Assembly (NCBI GenBank): GCA_006538405.1
Contig: BJKQ01000024.1
Coordinates: 1 to 64,000, forward strand
DNA length: 64,000 bases
Source: Hansfordia pulvinata
Lineage: Eukaryota; Ascomycota; Sordariomycetes; Xylariales
Direction: 5' to 3'
Shown here: positions 11,934 through 23,200 of the stretch, piece by piece
Numbering within the stretch: position 1 is the first letter of the stretch
How the letters are laid out: each line of letters opens with the position of its first letter
The notes under the pieces: generated by a model
Database searches by the model: none
The model's input: only the letters and a program-made list of their open reading frames with translations
Told to the model about the DNA's origin: nothing
Program-made: the position numbers and the translations under genes

Positions 11934-14132
11934 CTACCCCAGGATACGAGCTACCGCGTGCCTGACATTGTTTAGCTCGTCTTGAAAACAATCTGGTTTT
12001 CCGGGTCTGTGAACAGATTTGAGGCCTTCCAGAATGTTCTTCCTCTGCACGATTTGCTCTGAATCAAGTTCTCCAAGTGGCACACGGTACCTATGTACAT
12101 ACTCCTCGACATCACTTATTGCAGACCTCTCAAAATCGATCACCATGACTTCTCTTCGTCGCTCGTCGTAAAGCAGGTTCCGCGCTTCAGCATCGCGGTG
12201 GAGCACTCCGAGACGGTGTATCTTTTGATAAGCAATATCAATCTTGCGCAGGATTGTCTGTTTCTCATCCTGGCTGGTGCGGTCGAACAAAGGCCTCCCG
12301 CCATGGCTCAGAAGCATGAAATGGGTAAAAACGCCATGGTCGTAGTAGTAAGGCAAAACCAGTTCGACCATCCCTAGAAGCACTGGCACACATAGCCCTT
12401 GCAAGGGTTCAAGCCGAGCGTAAACCTGTGCTTCATGTTGTAAACGATCCAAGTCGAGACGCTCCATGCCCTTGGCGACAAAGGTGTAACCGTGCGAAGA
12501 CAGTCGTACTTTGAAGAGCGCCCCAAGAGCACCGGAGAGATAAAGAGGAGCACAATCCGCGTTGCGACCTCGATCATAGGCGAGTTGGCCGCGAATGAGC
12601 TGGATGAACCTGGATAGCTTGGGGTGTTTCTTCCTGTGATCCCTCAGGTTTGGACACCTCCTGTCCATGGAGCCCCCACGCGCAAGGCCAGAGAGACATT
12701 CCTGGGAGCAATAAGGACGGTCATGAACTCTAGTTTTTCCGGTGACGCTCTCGGTATGCCGTTGACTATTCCGCTGACCCCGAGTCTGTGACACACGAGA
12801 AGTCCTCTGCGCGAAACGAGCATGTGGACCCGGCGTTGGCGATGGCGATGAATGATTTCCTTCGTCATCATCACTGTCTCTCTGCTGTGAATCGTCTCTG
12901 TGCGGCTTGCATCGGGACCGAGTGCGAATTGGGGATCGAGAAAAGCCCTTCCATCGTGAGGGAACGTAAGGGGAAGCCCGCACTGGTTTCCGCTCACTCG
13001 GTGGTATGTTCTTCAGCACGTCGTCGTATTCGACAGCCCAGATCTCAAGCTTTTCCGCCGCATCGTGCCATGCCGCTGGGGGTGGCTCAGCACGAACAGC
13101 CTGGAGAACGAAGGCGAAAATCTGAGACACAGCAGTCCGGTGTAGCTTGGCCTCGTCATCATCTATCACATCCTCGTTGGGGATGCATATGTAATACTCG
13201 ACGATGGCAGGGTCGTCCGGGATGTGCAGAAAGACAATAACTTCCCCAGTGCAAACATACCCGTACTGCACGCCTTTGCCAATCATATATGAGAACAACT
13301 GTGTGATGACGGCAGCCGAGAGCCTCTGGGCAGCAAATTCGAAGCCTTCGCCAGACTGGTTGATGATATCCTTCTCGGGTTGGATACCGGATAACAGACC
13401 AGTGACAAGGGTGTCGCGGCTCAGCTTGTGAGGGGGTTTGTATTCGATTGCCACAGCAGGAACCTTATGACCAAATGCATCTTCGTAGATGCAAAACTGG
13501 TCGGCGCGATTGCCCTTGCCCCGGGCCTTCCGCCTGATCCTTGGAGCAGCTGACTGTCGATGGCGAGTGTCAATGGACATGTCTTCCATGGACGTGATGA
13601 TTGACTCATCAATCTCGCCCAAATTCGTATGGCTCTCGAACGAGAGTGTGCCATTCAAGTCCAGTGCCGATCGCAGGTGCTTATCATTGTATGTGGCATC
13701 AAACAATTTGCGGACCATGTTCTCGACTGTGTCACGCTCGAAGTCGCGCAGTCCGAGCTCGCTGCTGATAGGGCGGATAATGGTTTTGACGTAGTCAAGC
13801 TGGTTCGAAGAGGGAAAGACGGAATTGGAGGTGAACGATTGACCTGTCGACAAGACATTCCAGATAGCTTCTTGCTCGGAGGGGAAGGACTGCCAGTGGA
13901 AGATCTGCCGCGGGTAGATTCGCCCTGTTGGATTTGTCGTGTTGCCCTGGGTGGTCGAAGAAGGTTCAGTGACAACTTTCATGGCGAGGCTCAGCTCATG
14001 GGAGCCTTTGAGAAAATCTTGGAGCGATTGTGGTCGTGATGACTGAGCGGCCTTTTCTGCTTCTTGTCGTTGGCGATCCGATTCTTCGAGAAGCAGCCTG
14101 AGCCTCTGGAGTTCATCTGCCCGATTGTCCAT
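11934..14132 (-). CDS. PD-(D/E)XK-like plus kinase-like two-domain protein
   Basis: 732 residues in one exon. Residues 1-30 form a charged coiled coil. Residues ~110-350 contain a restriction-nuclease-like pattern, with an acidic residue near D211 followed by the E-x-K of AIEYK (E230, K232). Residues ~370-480 are a Ser/Arg-rich linker. Residues ~485-732 are kinase-like: a Cys-rich lead (CSQECLSGLARGG), a Gly-containing loop, a lysine strand FVAKGM, the catalytic loop LHRDAEARN (HRD ~645-647) and IDFERS in place of DFG (~665). The Cys-rich lead plus kinase fold occurs in large lineage-specific fungal families; nuclease-fold plus kinase architectures are known from eukaryotic effector and conflict-type proteins. 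Whether either domain is active is inference. All key kinase residues except the DFG glycine are present. The gene shows no stop or frameshift. Confidence 0.75.
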   Translation of the reverse strand: MDNRADELQRLRLLLEESDRQRQEAEKAAQSSRPQSLQDFLKGSHELSLAMKVVTEPSSTTQGNTTNPTGRIYPRQIFHWQSFPSEQEAIWNVLSTGQSFTSNSVFPSSNQLDYVKTIIRPISSELGLRDFERDTVENMVRKLFDATYNDKHLRSALDLNGTLSFESHTNLGEIDESIITSMEDMSIDTRHRQSAAPRIRRKARGKGNRADQFCIYEDAFGHKVPAVAIEYKPPHKLSRDTLVTGLLSGIQPEKDIINQSGEGFEFAAQRLSAAVITQLFSYMIGKGVQYGYVCTGEVIVFLHIPDDPAIVEYYICIPNEDVIDDDEAKLHRTAVSQIFAFVLQAVRAEPPPAAWHDAAEKLEIWAVEYDDVLKNIPPSERKPVRASPYVPSRWKGFSRSPIRTRSRCKPHRDDSQQRDSDDDEGNHSSPSPTPGPHARFAQRTSRVSQTRGQRNSQRHTESVTGKTRVHDRPYCSQECLSGLARGGSMDRRCPNLRDHRKKHPKLSRFIQLIRGQLAYDRGRNADCAPLYLSGALGALFKVRLSSHGYTFVAKGMERLDLDRLQHEAQVYARLEPLQGLCVPVLLGMVELVLPYYYDHGVFTHFMLLSHGGRPLFDRTSQDEKQTILRKIDIAYQKIHRLGVLHRDAEARNLLYDERRREVMVIDFERSAISDVEEYVHRYRVPLGELDSEQIVQRKNILEGLKSVHRPGKPDCFQDELNNVRHAVARILG

Positions 14133-16825
14133 GGCGACTGGTGTTGATAGTTGAATGATGAATTGCGTAGTGACGCGATGCGAGACGCGTTGTTTACATT
14201 TAGTACCAGTCCAGAAACTGGAGACCGATGTGTCCGTGATTGGTTTAGCGTAGCTGAGTGCGGGAGAGCATGCATTCCATTGACCCGCTTAAATAAGTCT
14301 CACAAACAGTGATATTAGCATGCACTTACCTAACCCATTCTGGTCAGACTAGCAGGGTAGCAGCGAGTGGAATGATTGAACAAACAACGCAGCTTGCAAT
14401 TTGTGCACGAGGATGTTCTTCTCAAAGGTCCTCCCAATTTTGAAAGGAGCACTTTAAAGCAAAGAAAAGACGCAGCCCCAAAGTAAGCAGTGATTGCGAA
14501 GAAATTATGAAGTCGTCATTGCTTGAATAAAAAACCATATGATCAAAAAAATTCTCGAGGTTGGTGTACTGGCAAGAGCCTGCTTGTTTACCTACTAGCT
14601 TACGTAGGAAAAGGACAGCACCCTGTCAATCATTGCAAGAAAGAGTCTCCAATACTGATTTGGTTTGTGAAAAGGCGTTATATCAAGATTCGGTCGCCTA
14701 GAAACAATATTCGAATCACATCTCGGCTGTTCATCCCCTCTCTTGGTAGTTCTGACCTAGTACCTAGTAATATGCTTGCTACCGCCGCATGTCTATCTTT
14801 GAGGTGGCCAAAAGTGGGTATCAGACGTTATAGCTACGCATGAGCAGCTATTTAGGCGGTCGATGAATCTTGGCCCGTGCGCAACTGCCTTGAAGGCAGG
14901 GAACCAGCACCATGAACTTTTAAATTCGGTCCTCACTCGTCTCGTACGGTACAACTCCGCATTTTGGGTGACTCGGTACAACTTTTCGGCCAACACAAAT
15001 CACACTTTGAGGTGGTTCCTACCAACTGAGAACCATTCGGTTGATACTGTCGTTGAAGCTGGCCAGGACCTTCTTTCAATGACTTATTCCTCAGTCAATG
15101 GCTTGATCTACTTCTAACGCACGCACTCTCAGTCGCTCTGATGCAGAGCAGAGTTAGTAGTCTGCGACTGAAGATAATGCAGATAATAAAGATGGCCAAC
15201 TTTTCGTGCCCGGGATTAGCGACGGTCGTAGGCGATGGCGCCAATTTGGAACCCATCTTGGAATGTAATTAGTGAGTGGAACGAGCCGCAAATAGAACTC
15301 GACTACGTCATACTCACGAAGTCGATGTCAAGGCTAAAGCATGCACAAAATTCAATGTAGGAAAACCCCTATTCATTGGGGAAAGGACAGAAAAAAAGAC
15401 GCAAGAATTTGGGCAGCAGCCAATGATACTCTTCTGTCCTCGAATTAGTCGAGATTCAATCGAATATCTTCTGCAATGTCCCACAAAGCCACATGTCTCT
15501 GAAAATCTTAGTGCCGTGTAACGCACTGTAGATCCATGTCCTACATCTTGAAAGAACATTTGAACACTTGCATTATATGCCAGGCACTGGACTCACAAAA
15601 CTCCCCTATCTCACCGATGGGCATTTCTGAAGGGATTCCATAGCCAAGGTGGCGTTTTCGTCTCTGCTGGAGCCCAAGACTTATCTGCGATCTTGGACGG
15701 CAAGCGAATCATGCATGCTTTCTCGGCTTGGCTTTGTTTTTCAGCAGTGCATAGAATACCGCGCGACACTAGTTCTTCCTCCAACTCCCCGTCCTCCCAT
15801 GGCCTTGAAGACGGGTCACGCACCACCTCCTGAAGCCCTGCAGCGAGATCTCTAAACAGATCAGCTTGCCCCGAAGAGTCCTGAATGATCACCACCAAGG
15901 GACACAATAATGATTTGCGCAAGACTGTGGGGTATGGTGCGGACATCTCGAAACCAGTTGTCGGCTTCGCCATCGTCATATCCTGGCCACGAAGGCAGTG
16001 AGCTTGAACTTGAATTTGCACTCGACTTTGAACTTTTCCGTACCGGAGACGAGATAAAGATAGGCCGAGGGGATTCAAATTGCTGTCCGCAGCTTACTGC
16101 AGAATGCACGTAATCCTTTATGAGTTGGATTTTGTTTCTGGTCGAACAATTTCCATGATCCTGCTCGGTGCTTGTCGCCAGCTTTGCGATCCAATCCAAA
16201 GCACAAAGAGGGGTAATTTCCAGCCATAAAACCACCTCAAAGTGGGCGTGATCACTTTCTGTAAATGAAAGCGACCGACGTAGATCATAGAAGTCAAGCG
16301 CACAGTATGCAATGAGAGTCTGTTAAGACTCGCTTTCGAGTGGGTCATTGCCAACAGGATTCCTGACGTTATTTTTGAGCTGATGCTTGCGAAGCTCTCG
16401 GCCTGGTGCAGCAGCAGAGGTCACATCGATAACATGCGACGAGGGAGTTGGAAAAAGAGGTGGGAAAACCCAGCAATGGAGAAGCGATCCCAGTATCAAA
16501 GATATCAAGTGTATCACGCCTTCGTTTATGTCTGACTCCATGTATATGTCTGTGATTTCAACGTCCATGTGGGTATTCTTCTAGTGGGGACCCAAAAAAT
16601 GCTGTCCCCTAGCGCTACGAAGGTGGTAATGAAAGTTTCTCGTGGGTTTGTCTATCTCTTTCTTATTTTTCTTTTTCTTGATATGTTTCTTTTCTCTCCT
16701 TCCAGTACTCCCTTCCCTTTGTCCTTTAGGCAGGTAACTGGCAGACATGTAAGAAGGAATGAAATAAAAAAGGTATGGCTATTAGATAAACCTCTTTTTC
16801 CTTATATCTCTTCTTCTATATCATT
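14133..16825. other. Gene-poor stretch with a transposon-end relic
   Basis: No gene is supported. Minus-strand frames at 15611-16235 overlap in two frames and are not recognisable. A pogo-type terminal repeat relic lies at 14802-14830 and is listed separately. The last ~250 bp are T-rich and probably hold the 3' end of the secreted-protein transcript. Confidence 0.4.
14802..14830 (-). repeat. Solo pogo-type terminal inverted repeat relic
   Basis: The reverse complement begins TAACGT, then a short variable part, then ACCCACTTTTGGCCACC. This matches the left terminal repeat of the pogo element at 56856 and is even closer to the end at 36897, which shares GATACCC. No transposase remnant is visible beside it, so it is either a solo end or one end of a decayed non-autonomous copy. 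Confidence 0.6.
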
Positions 16826-18727
16826 TTAGGGCGACCCTTCTACGAGGGGCGCCAAGTTTCCCAAGAACGGGCCGATTGGAACGGTTGCCTCCTGGGTGTG
16901 GTAACCCTTCTCGGGATCATCGCCCATCTGCTTAAAGGGGTAGTCAGGCTCCTTGAAGACTGCTTGCAGGTATTTGATCATTTCGGGCTGCTTGGTCTTC
17001 AGATTTTCGGCCAATTTCGCGAGGGCTGGTGTGATGGCGCCCTGCCCGGGGCCAAAGTGGCTGTTGCTCACGTCGTTCATGTTGTGGATCAGGAAGTAGG
17101 CTCTGCTGCTCGCCTCCGTGTCGATCAAGTCCAGGGCCTGGACGTAGAGCTTGCTAGGGGAAAGCGGGCCAGCGGGCTTCAGTCGGATAAACGGGACTCC
17201 GTTGTACTCAATATCCTTGTCCTCGGAGAACTCGACGCGGACGGCCTTAGGGTAAAGGTCGGGGCGGAAGGCGGAGATGCCGGCGTGCATATCGAAGAGA
17301 TTCGCAGGGAGTAAGGAGGACTTGGTGAAGTCGTCCTCGAGCTTGAAGATGGGATTGTCGTCGCCAAAGGCCTTCTCCATAGTGATCTCGCCGCGGTCAG
17401 GGCCGTTGTGCTTTTCGAAGCGGAATGTGTAGGGGCTGCGCTTAGAGATCTCGGTGGGGCTAAGGAAATAGGTGAATTTGCCGGCGACGGCCTGCTCCAT
17501 GGTATACTTAGAAGCATCCTGGTCAATGTAATGGTTGTACTGGACGAGCAGGACGTTGATGTCGGGGACGAAGCTTTGCAGCATGGCGACGGCCTGGGTG
17601 ACCTCTGAGCGTCCTGGGCTTAGCAGGTGGTCCTTAAGGACACTGACGGGCCCGCCTAGCAGGTAGCGGTACGTGTGGACGCCGTTGTCGAAGAACTTGG
17701 CGAACGTCTGGCCCCACCTGGTGGCGTCAGCCTCTTCTTTAAGGGTCAGCAGCGGCGCGATCTGGCCCGGGTGGGCGTCGATGCCGCCCGACGTGTCCTT
17801 GTACGAGTGCTTGTTGGCCTCGTTGAAGTCGTTGGCGAAGTCCTTGAGCGCGTCGCGGATGCACTCGGCGCGCTTCTCGCTGACGGCCAGTTGCTTGTCT
17901 TGCTCGCGCTGACACTTGGCGACAGCCGCCGCGCCCTTCTCGCTGAGGCCCCAGCGCCAGTCCTGCACATGCTGCGCGGGCTTAATGCCGGGCCGCAGGC
18001 GCCCGGCGGCGGCTTTGGTCCAGATGTGGTAGCGCTCACGGTCGACGCCGAACGAGTCAAGCATCTTAATGAGGCGGATCTTGGACACTTGCATGTAGAT
18101 CTGCTCGTCCTCAGCGGCCTTGTCCTTGTCCTCGGAGGCGTTGCTGATCTCGAACCACGTCTTGAGGAACCTGGGCACGTACGGCGCCAGATCGGTCAGG
18201 TCGCCCTCGACCAGCTTCATGAGTTCGGCCCACGCGTTGTCGTACACGCTGACCATCCAGAAGAAAGGCACGTAGAAGTTGATGCCCACGTCCTTCAGCC
18301 TGTTCACCCCGACTCTCTGGAACAGCGACGTGATCACACTTGGGCGCTCCGTGTTCGGTGCGAAAGTGCTCGCCAGCGACTTGCCATCGGCCCCCACGGC
18401 CTGTGAGAAGTGCAGCGCACCAAAGTTGACCTCGCGGCCCTCGAGCACAATGGCAATCTTGCGTGACCTGTGGCCCAGCTTGCCCGTCAACATCTTCAGC
18501 TTGCTGGCCGGCTGCGCCCTCTTTGGGTCCGTCGCCAGCAGCGTGTGCAGCACCTCGGGGAAGTTGTCGCCGTCGGGCACATCACAGCCCACGACAATGT
18601 TGTAGCTGTCGTCGTGGACATTCCACGCCTCCATCTGGATCTTGTCCTCGGCCCTACCTGCCAGCGGCGACCCGTGCGAGACGCTCGCCAGCATCAAGCC
18701 GGCTACCGCGGCCGCCTTGGGGTACAT
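16826..18727 (-). CDS. Large secreted protein of unknown function
   Basis: 633 residues in one exon, visibly GC-rich in third positions unlike the flanking AT-rich DNA. Residues 1-~20 form a signal peptide (hydrophobic core ending ASVSHG), followed by what looks like a short pro-region, so secretion is likely. The rest is soluble and mixed alpha/beta; it has few cysteines, a long charged helical stretch around residues 250-330, and no motif I recognise. The continuous frame and strong codon bias argue that it is a functional gene. A long antisense frame across 17675-18406 is a by-product of this GC bias. Neighbouring genes give no functional hint. It could be a host- or substrate-directed secreted protein, but nothing in the sequence shows this. 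Confidence 0.75.
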   Translation of the reverse strand: MYPKAAAVAGLMLASVSHGSPLAGRAEDKIQMEAWNVHDDSYNIVVGCDVPDGDNFPEVLHTLLATDPKRAQPASKLKMLTGKLGHRSRKIAIVLEGREVNFGALHFSQAVGADGKSLASTFAPNTERPSVITSLFQRVGVNRLKDVGINFYVPFFWMVSVYDNAWAELMKLVEGDLTDLAPYVPRFLKTWFEISNASEDKDKAAEDEQIYMQVSKIRLIKMLDSFGVDRERYHIWTKAAAGRLRPGIKPAQHVQDWRWGLSEKGAAAVAKCQREQDKQLAVSEKRAECIRDALKDFANDFNEANKHSYKDTSGGIDAHPGQIAPLLTLKEEADATRWGQTFAKFFDNGVHTYRYLLGGPVSVLKDHLLSPGRSEVTQAVAMLQSFVPDINVLLVQYNHYIDQDASKYTMEQAVAGKFTYFLSPTEISKRSPYTFRFEKHNGPDRGEITMEKAFGDDNPIFKLEDDFTKSSLLPANLFDMHAGISAFRPDLYPKAVRVEFSEDKDIEYNGVPFIRLKPAGPLSPSKLYVQALDLIDTEASSRAYFLIHNMNDVSNSHFGPGQGAITPALAKLAENLKTKQPEMIKYLQAVFKEPDYPFKQMGDDPEKGYHTQEATVPIGPFLGNLAPLVEGSP

Positions 18728-20215
18728 GATGGCGATGATATGTTGCCGAGGGGAGTGTAACCCTAGGTATGTATGTGTAGAGGTAGATAAAATAGGGGTA
18801 AAGGTAGTGTGTAAATATAGATTTAATATCTCAGAGGTCGTTGTTGGGGTTTTTCTTTTTCAAATTACCCAGTATTTTCGTCTTCTTCCACTTCTTCTTT
18901 TTATTCTCCAAGAGGGTTATTGACGTTATATTGTTCGTGTGTTGATGTGGAAATGAATAGAGGCGGTGCAGACGAATGGTTTTATAAATGATAATTGTAT
19001 CCGCCCTTCCCAGGTAATATGCAATACTTTCTGCCCATCCCCCAATCACAACATCGTCTCTGTTCGTCTTGCTCGCGCTTTCGCAGGTCATCCCCCCCTG
19101 TCAGCGATCTCGCCCATGCTTTCGCCTCTGGATCAGCGCCTCGCACGCCGCGCACTCCGGGTATGTACCTTAAATTAACATTCCAAGACCGCGTCGGCGA
19201 TGTGACACGCCTTGTTGTGCCACTGGCTGAAGCCACAAATAGTTGGTCCCCGGGGCTTCTGGCAAGGGTTACCGAGGTCTAGTACCCTGAGCCTGCGGTG
19301 GCAACTGTGGCGAGAAAAAGTGAAAGCCCCATTCCCCGGCCATGTTTGTCAGACAGCTGCGGCGGAAAGGTTGCACTCCAGAGGGCTCGGCTATCCTACG
19401 TCGGCGGACTTCCGGCCGTTGAGAATTTCACTCGCGACCTTGCCGCTCTCTGTTGCCCGATAGGATATGCACGCCTTACGATTCGTAGTAAGCCATGAAT
19501 AGAGAGCTTTTTCGGGGACCAACGTGGCCGGGCCACACGCACCCCCACACACACGCACATACACAATCTTACTAACTCTTTTAGATTACGACTCAGTCTC
19601 TTTCTTTTGGGAGGATATGGATCGCAATACCGCTGGCCTTCGTCTTGCCCCTGCAAAAATAGAAGAAAGTAGGATAATACGCTGCGAAACTTTCGCGCCC
19701 TTGTGGCCCCAGCATGCAGTCTAGGTCCAACTAACTACTCACGGCCCAAGCGTTGGTGGGTTTCTTCCTGCTTGTCTCTAAATTTGTACTTTTTGTCCAT
19801 TTTGCTCTTTCCTTCCCGTTCTAAACATGCGGAACATGGTTTCGCAGGGCTTGTAGGTTAGTGTCAACATGCCCAGCCCTTCCCGATGGCATCAGCCGGA
19901 TCAAAGAGGAGCCCGAAGGAGGACGTATACATTCTACTGTGTTAAGACTAGTAAACTGTGACGCTAAACCAAAATCGGCCGATTGAATACAGTCGTGGTG
20001 GAGTGGTTCCACCTCTGATCTGGCCCGGTGTGGATCGCAATCGGATGATCAGCCTCTATGAGCCAGGCTGAGCGGCACTATGAAGACATTGATCAAGGTT
20101 CTAGATGATTGAGGTAAGGGTTTCGTCGGCTTTCCAAGTCCCTGTGCAACTGCGTTCTTAACGTCGTGTGTGCTTAGATGACGCAATCGCCAGAGGCTTT
20201 TTGAAGCGCAGAAGC
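18728..20215. other. Intergenic region
   Basis: Contains the promoter of the secreted-protein gene next to 18728 (AT-rich) and about 1.3 kb without a supported gene. Overlapping frames around 19000-19700 are not recognisable. Confidence 0.4.
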
Positions 20216-23200
20216 CTACTCCACGAGCTGCATGGCACTGCCGCCGAACTCTTCTTTGAAGTGGCTGCTGCCGGCCTCGCAATCCCGATCATTGTTCTTG
20301 GGTCCCGTCTGCTGTTCTTCGGCTAAGCTTATGAATCCGCCGAGGTTGGGGAGGAGCAGGAAAGAGGCCAGCTCTATCCTGATCCCTAGTTGTGTTCTCA
20401 CATCGTTGAGAACCTCTGTCGCAGACAGCCAATCGATTCCCAGTGCCTCTAGAGATGTTTCGTTGCCCAGTTCTTCGGGAGGTACGTCGGTGTTGGCGCT
20501 TATGATCTCCAGAAGGGGTCGACGGAGTGACGATGAGACATGATCATCTCGAGCTTGTCCGCCGTCTTCCGCCCCGCGCGGCCTTGCCCTGGTGCGTACC
20601 ATTGCCGGGGGACTCGTTGGATCCGGATCCGGACCGCGAGCAGCACCGACGTCGATATTAGCAAGCGCCTTCCCGAGAATAGATCTGGAAACCCTCGTGA
20701 AGGACAAGCCGAAGACGGCCATTACCATCGTTGAGCTGTCAGCCTCGAAAACGTAGCAGTCTGCCGACGCGTGGCGATCGTCACCGTCGGGCCGGCTCAG
20801 GGTGGCATGCACAAGCCACTCCCGGGCGTCGGGCGTGAAAGCGCCCCCGAGCTCGAAATGATCAATCTTGTCACACACGAACACATCGTCCCGGCCGGGG
20901 TTGCGGAAGTAGTTGAGCAGGAATCCAGCGACCTGCATGAAGCTATCGACCAGCGGCGTGTTACAAGCGGACTCTTGGGCGGAGGCGCTCGCCGCCATAA
21001 TCCGCCGGAGCACGACCTTGCCGGCGGCCTCGTCCCCCACGCACGCCACTTGGGTGATGCCTTGGAAGATGGGATCGTAGGTGACGACGGAGCTGAAGGC
21101 GCGGTATAGGTGTTCGCCTCTCAGGAGATCGCTATCTGGGTGGCTTAAGAGCTCCAAGCACCGACGGACCCCAGTGAGCCGTTGGTAACGCGCAAAGTCG
21201 CCCGGGGCTCCCCCATATCGGCTCGCGCGCGGAGGCGCACCCGCCCACTTGACACGTGCGCGCCTTCCGCCGCGAGGCCTCCCGGCCCGCTGCTGCGTTC
21301 CACGATCACGATGGCGAAGTCCCAGGCTTGTTGCGCCGGGCCGTTAAGGGCCACCGGAGAGAACCGGATCGAGATGTCTTTACTTGTGTTCCGACCGATC
21401 GGAGACTTCATGAGCAGGTTCGTCACCGTCGGGACGTGCATCCTGCCCTCGGGATCCCCTACCAGCTCGAGGACGGCTCGCGCGGCGATCTCGTAGTAGA
21501 GAGAAGCTGGCGCGAGAGCCTGCCCTGCCATGATATGGCCTCCGACCAGCATTTGGAATCGTTCTGCGCGGGGGTTGAGGGAGAAAGTGGCGGCCCCCCT
21601 CTCGACTTCTCCAACCCTATTGGTAGGCCCAAAAAGTGTGAGCATCTCGTTGTTTGGCTTCGGCGGAGCAGTTTCATCTGACGACTCATCCGCTGGCTCG
21701 CTGCTGCTCCTCTCTCGGACGGTGAAGTCCTTCCAGTGCCGGGTCTTCTCGAACTGGTAGGGTGGTAGGTGAAGCCGCTCGTAGCGGTGCTTCTGGAGAC
21801 GGTGGAAGGCCCAGACCTGCACACCGTACCCCATTTTCCAGAGGCTGAGGGTTGTGCTCGAGAGGGAGACCTGGCCTGGAGACGACGAAGTGATCTTGGG
21901 ACTGAGAATGGTATGGTTGGATGCATGACTTAACGATCCCTTCACGAGGCCCATGACTGAGCAGCCCAGGCCAGCTTCTATCCAGGTCGCGTTCGGAAAT
22001 CGCGCTTCTAGTCGCTCTATCACGGTCTGGAAGAAGACGGGGCGTCGCATGTGTTGTGCGGGCAGGGTGGCGTCGGGTGCGGTCTGGAGGCTCGTCTGGT
22101 TGCATATTTCCAGGTGGACTTTTGGGGATCTCCAGTCTAGCTTTTCAGCCAGACCACTGAGATATGGTAGGATCGGCTCGGTGAAACGGGAGTGAAATCC
22201 ATGCGTCACCTGGAGGTTCCTGAAGTCGACGACGGCGCCGCTCAAGATTGTCTCCAAGGTATCTATGGACCTGGATGATCCGACCACTACGTGGTTTCTG
22301 GGACCGTTGAAGCAGGCGATTTCGGCGTAGTGAAGGTCGTCCTGGCGCTGCAGCGACGCGATAGCAGACTCCACTGCAGTGCGATCGCCTTGGATAGCTA
22401 ACATGGCGCCTGGCTCGGATCCCCAGGAACTCTTAACTAGTGACGCGCGCCCTACGACGAGAGCCAAGCCATGGTCCAGGGTCAGACTTTGAGATATGCA
22501 CAGGGCGGCGAGCTGCCCGAGACTATGGCCCACAATGGCATCGACCTGAAGACCGCAGTCGAGCCATGACCTCGCGGAAGCGTACTGGATGGAAAACAGG
22601 CCCGACTGGAGAGCCACGGGGTCCTCGATGGGTTTTTGTCCAAAAATTTGGGGGTAGAGTCCCGAAGTCCCCAAAGACACCAGGATCTGGTGGCAGGCGT
22701 CGAGATGATGACGAAAGATATCAAAACCCTCGTAAACCTCTTTCGAGAGGTTGAGTGTTTGACCTTCCTGACCTCCAAACACCAACACCACTGGGGCTTT
22801 TCCCTTTTTTTTAGTTTGACCGATCCCCAAGCCGGAGGTGGAAATGGCTTCGAGCTGCGATCTTGCTTCAGAAACGCTGCTCGCGGAGGCCGCCAGGGTG
22901 AAAGTCAATTGATGGTTCCCTCGGTCGGCCAAGTTGAAGGCCAAAGAGGCAAGAATAGAAGGTGAACGATCGCTCGGTCGCGCCATCCAGTCGAGCAGTT
23001 TCCGACAGTAGCGCAATAAGCTACTTTCCGAGTCGGCTGAGATGAAGAGCGGATACTTGGCGAGGAGGGCTGTGACGTTTGAACCCGGGGAGACTGGTAC
23101 GTCCCGCAAGAGTACAGCCGAATTGCTACCCGCGGCGCCATAGCTGTTGACGCACGCTAGACGGATCGCCGGATCCCAGGAGAGCAGCTGACGGGGTATT

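Noticed and set aside
14990..16240. Inverted CACTTTGAGGTGGTT-like strings at about 15003 and 16210, considered as ends of a 1.2-kb element
   Set aside because: Similarity stops after about 15 bp and no target duplication or transposase is seen.
17675..18406. 243-codon plus-strand frame across the secreted-protein gene
   Set aside because: It is antisense to a GC-rich gene with strong third-position bias, which opens the opposite strand; no start context or domain.
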